From: JAPLUA01 sp964625855
GTDB lineage: Bacteria; Verrucomicrobiota; Verrucomicrobiia; Limisphaerales; UBA8199
Assembly: GCA_964625855.1 (NCBI GenBank)
Contig: CAZVFC010000002.1
Location: forward strand, 1 to 64,000
Direction of reading: 5' to 3'
DNA length: 64,000 nucleotides
Each line of letters starts with the position of its first letter. Within the stretch, counting starts at the first letter, position 1. The notes under the pieces are model-generated. The model was given only the letters and a program-made list of their open reading frames with translations. It had not been told where the DNA came from and did not search any database. Shown piece after piece: positions 27,529 through 36,498 of this stretch. A program made the translations under genes and the position numbers.

Positions 27529-29100
27529 CTACTCGGCCCTATTCGCGGGACCAGAACTCGCGCCACGACCCTTCTCTGTCAATCTCGCTTGAAGCGGGGG
27601 ATAGGGCCGGCCGGGAAGGAGCTTGGCGCCGTCGGAAAAGCCTTCGGGTCGTCCGGCGAGCTGGGCCACCATCCGCGCCCGCCATTGCTCCAGCAAGGCG
27701 CGCTGCGAAGCCACTTTGGCCAAGTCATGCTCCTCGCGCGGGTCCTTGGCCAGGTCAAACACGTGTTCGGTTCCGTCCAGGGGCCGCCAGATATACTTGA
27801 AGTGGCCGTCGGTCAGGGCGTGGAAAGCCTGCTGCTTGCTGTAACACGGCGCGTGCTCAAAGTGCAGAGTCCCGCGGACTATTTGCTTCTCGCCGCGGAG
27901 CACGGGCACCAGGCTGACGCCATCCATCGGTTTGGGACAGCTTGTGCCGGCCAGGTCCAGCAAAGTGGGCATGACGTCCTCCAGGCAGACCGGCTGCATG
28001 GAACGCAGGCCCGCCTTGAAGCCCAACTCCGGCGAGCCGGCGACCAGGAACGGAATGTTGGCCGAGCCCTCGAAGGGCTCGCACTTCCGGAAGAACCCGT
28101 GGTCGCCGAGCATCTCGCCGTGGTCGGACGTGAGCACGATGACCCAGGGTCGCTTGGCTTTCCGGCTCCGGTCCTTGAACTCGACAATGAGTGGTACGAT
28201 CTGGTCATCCAGTTGCTGGATGAGGCCGAAGTAGCCGGCCTGCGTGGCACGCAGCGTCTCACCTTCCAGCAGCACGCGATGGCCTGCCTTATCACCTGCG
28301 GGGGAGAGCGCCGGCCAATCCACCCAATCGCCGTGGGCCGGCGCGGGCAGTTTCGCTGCCATGCAGGCGTCGAAATACCGCTTGGGAGGAAAGAGGGGCG
28401 GGTGCGGCGAATAGAATGAAGTGGTCAGGAACAGTGGTTGCGCCGCCGGAGCCTCCTTCAACGCTCTACGGGCCTGGCTGAGGATCCAGACGTTGGGGTG
28501 CAGATCGTCCGCGAGCGGCCACGACTTGCCGCCCCACCCATTATTAGACAGCCCCAGCTTGGCGGTCAGGCTGCGAATGCCGCCTGTCTCGGGTGCCGCT
28601 TGCTTCAGGAATTGATCATACTGGTCGTCGTCAACGTGGGTCGAGCCGCGGATCTCCTTCTGGTAACCGTAAGGCTCGTCTTTGGGTTGCTGGTGCATCC
28701 AACGCCCCACCAGCATCGTCGAGTAGCCGGCGTCAGCGAGCAGTCTCGGCAGGGTGGGATGGGTGATCGGTTTGGCGGCGTAGCCCACCACCCCACTCGT
28801 GGCTGGGAACAGGCCGGTAAGCAGCGCGGCGCGCGCGGGTATGCAGGACGGGCAGGTCGAGTAAGCGCGACGAAAGAGCGCGCCTTCCTGCGCCAGCTTG
28901 TCCAGGTGTGGCGTGCGGACCGCCGGGTGCCCGAGCACAGAGAGGCAATCCCCGCGCATCTGGTCGGGCATAAGGAACAGGATGTCGGGCCTGGGCGGTT
29001 CCGCGTTCGCGGTCTGCCCGCCGAAAAGGGCCAAGCCACCGATCAGGATCAACCCTGCCGTCATTTCGGGCCGCCGTCGGATCTTCGTAGGTCGCTTCAT
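27529..29100 (-). CDS. Secreted type I sulfatase (choline-sulfatase/iduronate-sulfatase-like)
   Basis: A 523-residue sulfatase. I prefer the ATG at 29100 over a GTG two codons upstream. The signal peptide (MTAGLILIGGLALFGGQTANA) precedes DILFLMPDQMRGDCLSVLGH, in which the usual DD pair is replaced by PDQ as in choline- and iduronate-sulfatase-like branches. The formylglycine site is CIPAR in CPSCIPARAALLTG (Cys86). VLTSDHGEMLGDHG matches the metal-binding block of the same branch. It ends 26 bases before the oxidoreductase gene, with a sialate esterase-like gene 190 bases upstream. Confidence 0.9.
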   Translation of the reverse strand: MKRPTKIRRRPEMTAGLILIGGLALFGGQTANAEPPRPDILFLMPDQMRGDCLSVLGHPAVRTPHLDKLAQEGALFRRAYSTCPSCIPARAALLTGLFPATSGVVGYAAKPITHPTLPRLLADAGYSTMLVGRWMHQQPKDEPYGYQKEIRGSTHVDDDQYDQFLKQAAPETGGIRSLTAKLGLSNNGWGGKSWPLADDLHPNVWILSQARRALKEAPAAQPLFLTTSFYSPHPPLFPPKRYFDACMAAKLPAPAHGDWVDWPALSPAGDKAGHRVLLEGETLRATQAGYFGLIQQLDDQIVPLIVEFKDRSRKAKRPWVIVLTSDHGEMLGDHGFFRKCEPFEGSANIPFLVAGSPELGFKAGLRSMQPVCLEDVMPTLLDLAGTSCPKPMDGVSLVPVLRGEKQIVRGTLHFEHAPCYSKQQAFHALTDGHFKYIWRPLDGTEHVFDLAKDPREEHDLAKVASQRALLEQWRARMVAQLAGRPEGFSDGAKLLPGRPYPPLQARLTEKGRGASSGPANRAE

Positions 29101-29290
29101 CAGCACGCACAGTAGCAGACGTTTCTCGGCGCCGTGAGGTTAAATCTCTTCGCTCGACAGTAGTGCCCGCCAGCGCCGCGATAGTGAAGACGGCGTAATG
29201 CCCTCCGTTCAAACCGGGCTGGACAATTCCTACCATCCACCCTTTCGGCCAGTGGTTGCCGCCGAGGATGGCATCCATTGCGGCGCAGGC

Positions 29291-30790
29291 TTATCGGTCG
29301 GTGCGGAACGGCGTGGCGGGCAGGTCCTCCCGGTTGAACAAGTTCACATCGGGCGTGGCTGCCCAGCCGTAACGGACCGCCTTTGGCGCCGGCACCCAGG
29401 GACTTTCGACAATGACCTTGTTCCCTTCAATCGTTGCCTTCGCGGGTGTGAAGTGTCCGTCCGCCCCGGCGATGGTGAAGCCCTTCAGCTCGCCATCTTT
29501 CGCCACCAGGCCGCTGCCGGTGTGTTTGAAGCTCAGCATGGCCTGGTTGCTTTTGACTTTCATCGAGCTATAGACGGGACCGGAATACTCGAGCCTCTCA
29601 CCGTAAGCGATCGCGCGCGCCGCTAACGCCAGGCGGCCTCCGACCGGATCCTTCTGCGTCGGATGGATGTCGGTTTCGTTGCCGACGTCCGTGATGACCG
29701 CCATTGCCGTACGCGGGACCCTCTGCCAGCTCAACAACTGCGCTTCACGGATTTCAGGCGTCATCCGCTCATGCGGCGCGATTTGCACGAACAGGAACGG
29801 GAGGTCGCCCTGGCCCCAGCCCTCCCTCCAATCCCGAATCATCGCCGGGAACAGCGTGCAATACTCCGCCGCGCGGCCGGCATTGGCCTCGCCCTGGTAC
29901 CAGATGGCCCCGGCAATGGCAAACGGCTGGAGCGGAGCAATCATGCCGTTGTAAAGGCAGTTCGGGCGCCCGGCGGCGGTGCGCGGATCGCTCGGGGCGC
30001 GCGGGGCCGCAGGCGACTTCTTGCCTTCGGCTTTGGCCTTCGCGACCGCCTGCTTGTGTTTGGCAACGGCCTCCTTGTGTCGCGCCGCAGCCGCGGCCGG
30101 GTCAAAGTTCTTCGCGCGCTCCGCCTGTCGTTCGAGGATGCCTTTCAACTCCGGGTCCCTTTCGAGCGCGGCTCGAGAGGTCCACGCCTCGGCGGGCGTC
30201 CCGCCCACGGATGAATTGATCAGCCCGACCGGCACCTGCAGGGCGCGACGCAGGTCGCGTCCGAAGAAATACGCCACGGCGGAGAAGCTGGCGGCGGTTT
30301 CCGGCGTGGACGCCTTCCAACTGCCGGGCGCATCGGCCTGGGGCGTGTCCACTGCGCTCCGTGGCACCGTGAAGAGCCGGAGTTCGGGGTCGCCGGCTGC
30401 GGCGATGGCGTCCTGCGCGTTTTCCGCGCGCGAGAGCTGAAAGGCCATGTTCGACTGCCCGCTGCACACCCAGACCTCCCCAACCAGCACGTTGGTAATA
30501 ACAATGCTGTTGTCGCCCGTAATGCTCAGGGTAAACGGCCCGCCCGCTTTGAGCCGCTTGAGCCGCACCAGCCAGCGGCCGTCCTTGGCCGTCGTCACCA
30601 CCGTCTGGCCCTGGAATTCCACGGTGACGCGCTCGCCGTCGTTGGCGGTTCCCCAGACGGGCACGGAGATGCCGCGTTGCAGCACCACGCCGTCCGAGAA
30701 TAGACTGTTAGGTTTGACCACCGCGTGAAGCGCGGGGCCGGGGAGGATCAGGATTGCGGCAACAAGGCTTGCGAGACGGATTCGGTTCAT
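29291..30790 (-). CDS. Sialate O-acetylesterase-like SGNH hydrolase
   Basis: A 499-residue secreted esterase-like protein, likely removing O-acetyl groups from sugars. It has a signal peptide (LASLVAAILILPGPALHA), then the family start LFSDGVVLQRGISVPVWGTA (a beta-sandwich). The SGNH block I nucleophile region is VWVCSGQSNM. Later blocks are WYQGEANAG and the end motif DIHPTQKDPVGGRLA with the catalytic Asp-His. An insertion rich in Ala/Lys (HKEAVAKHKQAVAKAKAE) between blocks is helical and unusual. In bacteria, relatives act on hemicellulose or sialic-acid-like acetyl groups; the target here is unknown. Confidence 0.85.
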   Translation of the reverse strand: MNRIRLASLVAAILILPGPALHAVVKPNSLFSDGVVLQRGISVPVWGTANDGERVTVEFQGQTVVTTAKDGRWLVRLKRLKAGGPFTLSITGDNSIVITNVLVGEVWVCSGQSNMAFQLSRAENAQDAIAAAGDPELRLFTVPRSAVDTPQADAPGSWKASTPETAASFSAVAYFFGRDLRRALQVPVGLINSSVGGTPAEAWTSRAALERDPELKGILERQAERAKNFDPAAAAARHKEAVAKHKQAVAKAKAEGKKSPAAPRAPSDPRTAAGRPNCLYNGMIAPLQPFAIAGAIWYQGEANAGRAAEYCTLFPAMIRDWREGWGQGDLPFLFVQIAPHERMTPEIREAQLLSWQRVPRTAMAVITDVGNETDIHPTQKDPVGGRLALAARAIAYGERLEYSGPVYSSMKVKSNQAMLSFKHTGSGLVAKDGELKGFTIAGADGHFTPAKATIEGNKVIVESPWVPAPKAVRYGWAATPDVNLFNREDLPATPFRTDR

Positions 30791-31035
30791 AGTCTTTCAA
30801 CGTATTCCAGTCTGCCCTCGGCGTGGGCCGGAGGCAGTCTGCTTCGAGCGGATGAGGCCCTGGTGAGCGACCGAGCGGCCAGCCCGGGCTGACATTCTCA
30901 CCGGCCTCACACCTGAACTCAGCCTAAGTAGAACGGTGCGGGATTCGCAACCGCCAAATTATAATCCCGGCGCCGTTATGTAATTGCCGGGAGGCCGAGG
31001 TTGGGGGATGCTTCATGCCAAGTATAGGATCAATT
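30791..31035. other. Intergenic region
   Basis: A region between a minus-strand esterase and a plus-strand small gene, so it should hold divergent promoters. I see no convincing boxes or hairpin. One short plus-strand ORF crosses it but overlaps the next gene in another frame. Confidence 0.4.
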
Positions 31036-31368
31036 ATGAAATCAATCCAAAGAGACGAACTTTACGAGCACTTGAGTGGATTCCTGAAAGGCAAGGGCAT
31101 CGAACTCAAGGAAGGCAGCTATGCAAACCGCATCCAAAAGGGATGCACGCTGTTGGCGGACGCAATCAATCTCAGCCAGAAGGGCCTTAGCCGGGCCAAG
31201 GGCGAGATTGACAAGAAGCTCGAGCAGATGCGCCAGGTCATCCACGAAAAGACGGCACCGAAGCCGAAAGCGGCCGCACCAGGCCCGAAGTCCGCCGGCG
31301 CAAAAGCCAAGCCGCAGGCCTCGAAGCCCAAGGCAAAACCGGCAAAGCGGCCCAGCCCGAAGCGCTAG
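31036..31368 (+). CDS. Small basic protein with histone-H1-like tail
   Basis: A 110-residue protein from the ATG at 31036 (an earlier in-frame ATG is at 31015). Residues 1-75 are predicted helical with a globular pattern. The last 35 residues are nearly pure Lys, Ala and Pro (KPKAAAPGPKSAGAKAKPQ and on), as in bacterial histone-H1-like (HU-tail or Hc1-type) proteins that bind DNA non-specifically. No enzyme motif is present. Binding to nucleic acid is inference from composition alone. Confidence 0.6.
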   Translation: MKSIQRDELYEHLSGFLKGKGIELKEGSYANRIQKGCTLLADAINLSQKGLSRAKGEIDKKLEQMRQVIHEKTAPKPKAAAPGPKSAGAKAKPQASKPKAKPAKRPSPKR

Positions 31369-31407
31369 CCTGAATATTTCGCACTTTCGCACGATTCACC
31401 GACAGGG

Positions 31408-31478
31408 TGTAGCCGCCGACGTCAGTCGGTGCATTCTCTTGGCACCGAAGATGGCGCCGACTGACGTCGGCCGCTACA
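31408..31478. repeat. Palindromic REP-like element
   Basis: The 25-base arms 31408-31432 and 31454-31478 pair at 23 of 25 positions around a 21-base loop; the arm core is GCCGACGTCAGTCGG. It lies between two plus-strand genes and could act as a transcription terminator or be a mobile REP-type element. Confidence 0.7.
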
Positions 31479-31550
31479 GAGGTGTAATGTCCAGGCTAAG
31501 CGGGCGGCGTGCTGCAGCACTGGACCGGTCGCCGGGCGGATGGTTCACGC

Positions 31551-31898
31551 ATGAGCACGCTCAGGACCTTCAACGTTGAGGCGCATCTCCCCACGCTCGA
31601 AGAGGCCAGGAGGCAGGTCATTGACGAAATCCGCAGGTCCCGGCGCGAGGGCGTGCGCGTCCTGAAAGTCATCCACGGTTACGGCTCGTCCGGCAAAGGC
31701 GGCAAACTCTGCGTCGGCCTCCGCAAGTCCTTTGGCCTGCGAAAGAAGGAAGGCGTCATCAAAGACTTCATCCCTGGCGAGGCCTTTTCCATCTTCAACC
31801 CGACGGTGTTGAACCTGCTCGAAGCCGCCCCGGAGCTGCGCGGTGACCCGGACCTCGACGCCACCAACGAGGGAGTCACGCTGCTTTGGTTGCGGTGA
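31551..31898 (+). CDS. Smr-domain protein
   Basis: A 115-residue protein starting at the ATG at 31551. It consists of an Smr (small MutS-related) fold: FNVEAHLPTLEEARRQVIDEI helix, then VLKVIHGYGSSGKGGKL, the characteristic loop with H-G-x-G-S-GKG. Smr domains nick branched DNA or cleave RNA. This copy stands alone without MutS2. It carries a C-terminal extension (DLDATNEGVTLLWL) completing the fold's last strand. The cellular substrate is unknown. Confidence 0.75.
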   Translation: MSTLRTFNVEAHLPTLEEARRQVIDEIRRSRREGVRVLKVIHGYGSSGKGGKLCVGLRKSFGLRKKEGVIKDFIPGEAFSIFNPTVLNLLEAAPELRGDPDLDATNEGVTLLWLR

Positions 31899-31947
31899 GT
31901 TTGGGGCCGGGTATTGGCATCCCGGCTGCTGCTTCGAAGGCGATAAT

Positions 31948-32916
31948 ATGAATGGCCATGCCCCTTTTGTACGGATGGCGCGAGCCCTTGCCGTCGTTGT
32001 AAGTCTTTGCGCCAACGGGCCTTCCGCCCTCGGCGTGCAGGCCAATGTCACCCGCACCAACCTGGTTGAGCGCTGGATCACCAACCTCATCGAGATTCGC
32101 ATGCCGCTCAATCGTTTCGTCAACGAATACCAAACCAACTGGGTCACGCAGTTCCATACTAACGTCATCCAGGTTTACGCCACGAACCAGTTGACTCGCA
32201 CGGTCACCAACGAGGTCGTGGTGGATGCGTTTCAAACCAACTTTGTAACGGCGTATCAAACCAACTTTCAGACGCTGAACCTCACCAACTGGCAGACGGC
32301 TATCGTGATGAAGACCAACTGGCTGGCCCGGACTCTCACCAACCAGTTCGTGGTCGAGGCACTTGAAACCAACTTCGTGACGGCGTATCAAACGAATTGG
32401 AAGACGCTCGACATCACCAATTGGCAGACGGCGATTCTGATGAAGACCAACTGGGTGACTCAGGTTGCCACCAATCTGGTGCAGATTGACCTGCCGAGCC
32501 GTTCTGTGGCACCAGCCCCGACCGCCCCGGCTGCGGCGGCGGAGGCGAAGGAAGTCGGAGCCCCGGTTTCCGCTTCGCCGCCACCTGCCGTCCTGGCTGG
32601 TCCCTTCGTCCTTGAGGCCGCGCGAACCGCCCGGCCTCCGAACAAGAGCCAGGTGGAGGTGCAATTGAAAGTCCGGATGAGCGGCGATGCCGCAGTTCCT
32701 CTGCAAGTTCAGAAGTGGCGGGTCGAGCGCGAAGATCGGACGATCCTTTGCTTCGGTCAGGACCCGGAGTTCAAGCGCGAGCTGCCGGCGGGGCGGTACA
32801 AGGTGGAGGTGAAGATCGTGCAGGATGAGAGCGGCGCGGTGCAAAGCGTCCGGGGCACGCTGGTGCTGGCGGCCGACGCGGCGGTCATCCAGCAGAACCT
32901 GACCGCCAAGAGGTAG
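31948..32916 (+). CDS. Secreted TN-repeat protein of unknown function
   Basis: A 322-residue protein from the ATG at 31948, which opens a signal peptide (ARALAVVVSLCANGPSALG). Residues about 37-180 consist of 16 units beginning Thr-Asn, spaced 8 or 10 residues apart (for example TNFVTAYQ, TNWQTAILMK). A 44-residue super-unit is present twice. The pattern of TN followed by alternating hydrophobic residues suggests stacked beta strands. An Ala/Pro linker and a C-terminal beta domain (about 220-322: EVQLKVRMSGD, GRYKVEVKIVQD) follow. I do not recognise the family. It ends 5 bases from the convergent HEAT-repeat gene. Confidence 0.7.
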   Translation: MNGHAPFVRMARALAVVVSLCANGPSALGVQANVTRTNLVERWITNLIEIRMPLNRFVNEYQTNWVTQFHTNVIQVYATNQLTRTVTNEVVVDAFQTNFVTAYQTNFQTLNLTNWQTAIVMKTNWLARTLTNQFVVEALETNFVTAYQTNWKTLDITNWQTAILMKTNWVTQVATNLVQIDLPSRSVAPAPTAPAAAAEAKEVGAPVSASPPPAVLAGPFVLEAARTARPPNKSQVEVQLKVRMSGDAAVPLQVQKWRVEREDRTILCFGQDPEFKRELPAGRYKVEVKIVQDESGAVQSVRGTLVLAADAAVIQQNLTAKR

Positions 32917-32921
32917 ATTCG

Positions 32922-35117
32922 TCAACGCTTGTTCAGCACAGCGTCGGCTTTGCGGGTCAAGTCTTCTGACACTTTCGCGTCTTTGATGGCTTGGGCCAGG
33001 CTTCGGGCAGCGGGCTTGTCCTTCTTGATCAGCGCCTCTGCCAGCCTCACTCCGGCCAGGCTGGCCTCCGCCTTCAAGTTGGGGTCACTTAAGAAGGGTC
33101 TGATAGCCTCGGCCGCCTGCGAGTCCGGCACCGAGGCGAACGCCGACAGCAACAGCTTCTTCTCCTCATCCCGCACGGCGAATTTCATGGCCGCCTGCGC
33201 GGCTTGCAGGCGCGCGGCTGCGGGTTCTTTGTCGGCGGATTGCACGAGCCGTGCCACGGCTTTAATGGCCAGCACGTTGTGGACGCGTTTGGTGTTGGGA
33301 TCGGCGGCAACGGTCAACAGGGCTTTGGCGGCGGAGAAATCCGGCCAGTTGGCCAGAGACCGAATGGCGGCGTCTCTGACTTCCTCGTTGCTGTTGCCGG
33401 CGAAACCGGAAACGGCGGTCAGCGCCTCGTTGCCGCCGAGCATGGCCAGCACCTCGAAGAGCGGAGCCAACTGCTGAGGCTGGGCGGATTGTGTCTGTGC
33501 AATCAACTTCTGTGCGGCAGCGGACTTGTCTGTGGCGCGGCTGGCAAGCGCCTGCAATGCGGCAGGAGCGCCGGGAGTTTTTCCTGCGAGCACGAGCCGG
33601 ATCAGGTCGTCCAACTCGCTGTCGGTGCCGACCTTTGCGAGGGCGGCGCAGGCCGCGCGGCTCACCTCGGGATCGGCCTCCGCGGCGTACGTGAGCAGCG
33701 CGGGCGAGGCCGACTGCTCATTGCGCTGGGCCAAGGCGGTTATGGCCACGACACGGAACTTGGCGTCGCCTTCAAGGGCCAGTTTGGAGATGGCAGCGCC
33801 GGCGCCGAGGCCGGAGATTCGCGCAAGCGCGGCGGCCGCTATCTGTGCGCTGGCTCCACTGGTCGTAGCGGCCCCGAACAGTACCGGGATGCTCGCAGCG
33901 CTGCCAATCTGTCCAAGCTGTTCGAGCGCTGCCGTCCGCACCATTTCGTCCGGGTCGCCTGCGGCGGCGATCACGTGCTTCTCGGCGGAGGCGTCGAGCA
34001 CCCGCAACACGTAGGTCTTGGCGGTGGGCGGAAGTTTGGGCAGGAACGGCATAAGGGCGACACTGACGCCTGCCTTGCCGTATGCCGTTGTGGCGGCAGT
34101 CACTGCCGCGAGCTGCAGTGCTGGTTCCTTCTGTTCAAGGGCCTCGGCAATGTGGCGGCGGGCGAATCCAGGGTCAACCGCGGCCGCCCAACCGATGAGC
34201 GCGGCGGAGCGCACTTGCACCGGTGCAGCGGGATCCTTTGCTCCCTGAGTCGTTAGGCCGGGCGAGTATAGCCGCGCGAACAGGTGGGCTGCCGCAGCCT
34301 TGTTCCCAGCCGACAGCAGGCGATTGCCGGCTGTGACCAGCCCGTCAGCAGCGCCGAACGCGCCCTCGTGATAGACGGCCCACAGTGCCGCCACGGCATC
34401 ATCGGTGGCAATCTTGCCCAGGGCCGAGCAGGCCGTCGGTCCCACTTCCTTACCTTTGAGATAGGGACTTATGAAGTCTACTGACTTCGCGTCGGCGCGT
34501 TCACCGAGGGACTGGATCAGCCCGATTCGCCAGGCGGCTTCCCCGCCCTTCTCAAGGGCGGCGCGCAAGCTCTCGGTGGCGGCGGGAGCGGAGTTCTTCT
34601 CCAAGGCCCGACGGGCGCATTCCTTGAGCTCCGCATCCTGCTCCCCAAGGAGAGCGGTTAGCACAGGGACCGACTCGGCGGACCCGATGTATTCGAGCTG
34701 GCGCACAATCCACACCCGCGCCGGTTGCGGCACGCTCGCGTCAGCCACCTTGGCCGCCAGGATCTTCGCCAGCTCCGCGCGCTCAGACTCGGCGCCGGGG
34801 CGCGAGGCATGGGCGGCGAGGCCCTGCAACTCCATCTGCGCCGCGTAGCGGTCTTCAACCTTCTGCGCCGCGAGCCTCGGAATCAGCTCGTTCACCTGTG
34901 GCTGAATGCCCGCAACCGCCGCGGGCGCCAGCGCGAAGCAGACGAGCAGCGCAACGACGGCGCTCGCCTTAAGCGCGGCAGGGGCTTGGGGTGCGGCGGT
35001 CCTTTGCCGTTTGGGGTGGGCAGGCCAGAATCCAAAAAGCGCCAGAGCACTGGCGCACTCCAAAACCTGGCGGCAGTTCAAACGGTTCCGGAAAGATCGT
35101 AAAGGGAGCAAGCTCAT
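32922..35117 (-). CDS. Secreted HEAT-repeat protein
   Basis: A 731-residue protein built of about a dozen HEAT (PBS-lyase-type) helix pairs such as DEMVRTAALEQLGQIGSAAS and DPEVSRAACAALAKVGTD. HEAT solenoids bind proteins; no enzymatic motif is present. The start is uncertain: I use the ATG at 35117 rather than a GTG at 35141. A signal peptide (SAVVALLVCFALAPAAVA) lies about 65 residues in, because the N-terminus first reads through an apparent interspersed repeat (LECASALALFGFW and on) containing a perfect 7-bp-arm palindrome. In PVC bacteria such proteins often accompany haem-containing or sugar-oxidising systems, and an oxidoreductase gene lies 34 bases upstream. Confidence 0.75.
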   Translation of the reverse strand: MSLLPLRSFRNRLNCRQVLECASALALFGFWPAHPKRQRTAAPQAPAALKASAVVALLVCFALAPAAVAGIQPQVNELIPRLAAQKVEDRYAAQMELQGLAAHASRPGAESERAELAKILAAKVADASVPQPARVWIVRQLEYIGSAESVPVLTALLGEQDAELKECARRALEKNSAPAATESLRAALEKGGEAAWRIGLIQSLGERADAKSVDFISPYLKGKEVGPTACSALGKIATDDAVAALWAVYHEGAFGAADGLVTAGNRLLSAGNKAAAAHLFARLYSPGLTTQGAKDPAAPVQVRSAALIGWAAAVDPGFARRHIAEALEQKEPALQLAAVTAATTAYGKAGVSVALMPFLPKLPPTAKTYVLRVLDASAEKHVIAAAGDPDEMVRTAALEQLGQIGSAASIPVLFGAATTSGASAQIAAAALARISGLGAGAAISKLALEGDAKFRVVAITALAQRNEQSASPALLTYAAEADPEVSRAACAALAKVGTDSELDDLIRLVLAGKTPGAPAALQALASRATDKSAAAQKLIAQTQSAQPQQLAPLFEVLAMLGGNEALTAVSGFAGNSNEEVRDAAIRSLANWPDFSAAKALLTVAADPNTKRVHNVLAIKAVARLVQSADKEPAAARLQAAQAAMKFAVRDEEKKLLLSAFASVPDSQAAEAIRPFLSDPNLKAEASLAGVRLAEALIKKDKPAARSLAQAIKDAKVSEDLTRKADAVLNKR
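35010..35085. repeat. Interspersed repeat read into the HEAT-protein N-terminus
   Basis: The stretch includes the palindrome at 35039-35056 (GCGCCAG arms, 4-base loop). It translates on the minus strand as LECASALALFGFW then PAHPKRQRTAA. I recall very similar peptide strings recurring at unrelated loci in Verrucomicrobiota, indicating a DNA repeat rather than protein homology. Limits are approximate. Confidence 0.45.
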
Positions 35118-35151
35118 CAGTCCTCGGCTCTCACGTTTCACGTTTCACTCC

Positions 35152-36498
35152 TCACATCACATACGGCGTTCGCCGCGGCCGGTCCAGCCACCGGCTCGCC
35201 TCCGCGTCGCCCACAATCTGCTCCTTCACCGGGTCCCACTTGATCGGGCGGTTCAGCCGCTCGGCAATGCCGTTGAGGTGGCACACCGTCGCGGTACGGT
35301 GTCCGATTTCAGCAGGACAGATCGGCTGCTTGCGCGTTTTGATAGCCTCGATCCAGTTGCCTTCGTGGTTGTAGGATTCGTAGAGGTGAATGTCGCCCGG
35401 AGCCAGCGGCCGGTCTTTCAGTTCCGCCGGTGTGGTCTCCAGCCGGTCGCCGCGGCTCACCAGCACCTCGCCCTTGTCGCCGATGAACTGGATCATCTGC
35501 CCGTTCTTCACCGGGTGATTCTTCCAGACCTTGGTGCCGTCGGCATAGACGTGCGACTGATACTCCGCCCCGTTATACCCCTTCGGGAGGAACTCCACGG
35601 GGCCGGAGTCGTCCATGCCGAGCGCCCATTGGATGATGTCGAAATGGTGCGCGCCCCAGTCGCCATTCTTGCGCGAGCCGTAATCCCAGAAGCAGCGCCA
35701 GCCCCCGCCGTAGTTCCCCTCGATGCGCTTCTTGTTATACGGATACCACGGCGTTGGCCCCAGCCAGCGGTCGTAGTCGAGCCCCTCCGGGATCGGCTCC
35801 TCGGGCAGGGTCTGCGGCGGCGGGAATTCTCCCAAGTGCGTGTAAATCGTGTGGACTTTGCCGATCCAGCCGTTGCGCACAATCTCACAGGCCTTGCGGA
35901 AGGCGCGCTCGGACCGCTGCTGCGAGCCGACCTGCAGGATCGCGCCCGTTTGCCTCGCCGTGTCGCTCATGAGCCGGCCCTCGCGCACGGTCAGCGTCAT
36001 CGGCTTCTGCACATAAACATCCTTGCCATGCTTCATGGCCGCGATCGAGATCATCGCATGCCAATGGTCGGGCGTTACCACGATCACGGCATCAATATCC
36101 TCGCGCTCGATGACCCGCTCGTAGTCATTGTAGGCGTCGCAGCCTTTGTAAGCACCGGCGGCCTGTTTCGCGCCGTAAGCCTTCTCAGTCTGGGCCTTGG
36201 CGCGCTCCCGCTGGCCCCGGTCCACGTCGCAGACCGCCAGCACCTGCACCTCGTCCCGGCCCAGCATGATCTGGTGGTGCGAGCGCATCATCAGCCCCAT
36301 GCCGATCAGCCCCATCGTGATGCGGTTGCTGGGGGCTTCAGCACCAAAGACGGTTGCCGGCGCAAAGGTGGGCAGCGCCAGGGCCGCGGAGGTCAAACCC
36401 ATCGTGTGCAGGAACGAGCGCCGGTTCAGAGCACTGAGGGGAGCTGGCGGTGCCGGGGCCGCGCCGGCCGGGGACTGCCTGCGGGTGCTGGAGTTCAT
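35152..36498 (-). CDS. Tat-exported Gfo/Idh/MocA-family oxidoreductase
   Basis: A 448-residue protein with a twin-arginine signal (LNRRSFLHTMGLTSAALALP). The NAD-binding motif is MGLIGMGLMMRSH, followed by VLAVCDVDRGQRERA. The family motif appears as VQKPMTLTVREGR (QKP instead of EKP), which is seen in the glycosidase-like and PVC branches. WGAHHFDIIQWALGMD supplies the C-terminal His region. The reaction is unknown. It lies upstream of the HEAT-repeat gene on the same strand and diverges from the GH5-SGNH gene. Confidence 0.88.
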   Translation of the reverse strand: MNSSTRRQSPAGAAPAPPAPLSALNRRSFLHTMGLTSAALALPTFAPATVFGAEAPSNRITMGLIGMGLMMRSHHQIMLGRDEVQVLAVCDVDRGQRERAKAQTEKAYGAKQAAGAYKGCDAYNDYERVIEREDIDAVIVVTPDHWHAMISIAAMKHGKDVYVQKPMTLTVREGRLMSDTARQTGAILQVGSQQRSERAFRKACEIVRNGWIGKVHTIYTHLGEFPPPQTLPEEPIPEGLDYDRWLGPTPWYPYNKKRIEGNYGGGWRCFWDYGSRKNGDWGAHHFDIIQWALGMDDSGPVEFLPKGYNGAEYQSHVYADGTKVWKNHPVKNGQMIQFIGDKGEVLVSRGDRLETTPAELKDRPLAPGDIHLYESYNHEGNWIEAIKTRKQPICPAEIGHRTATVCHLNGIAERLNRPIKWDPVKEQIVGDAEASRWLDRPRRTPYVM

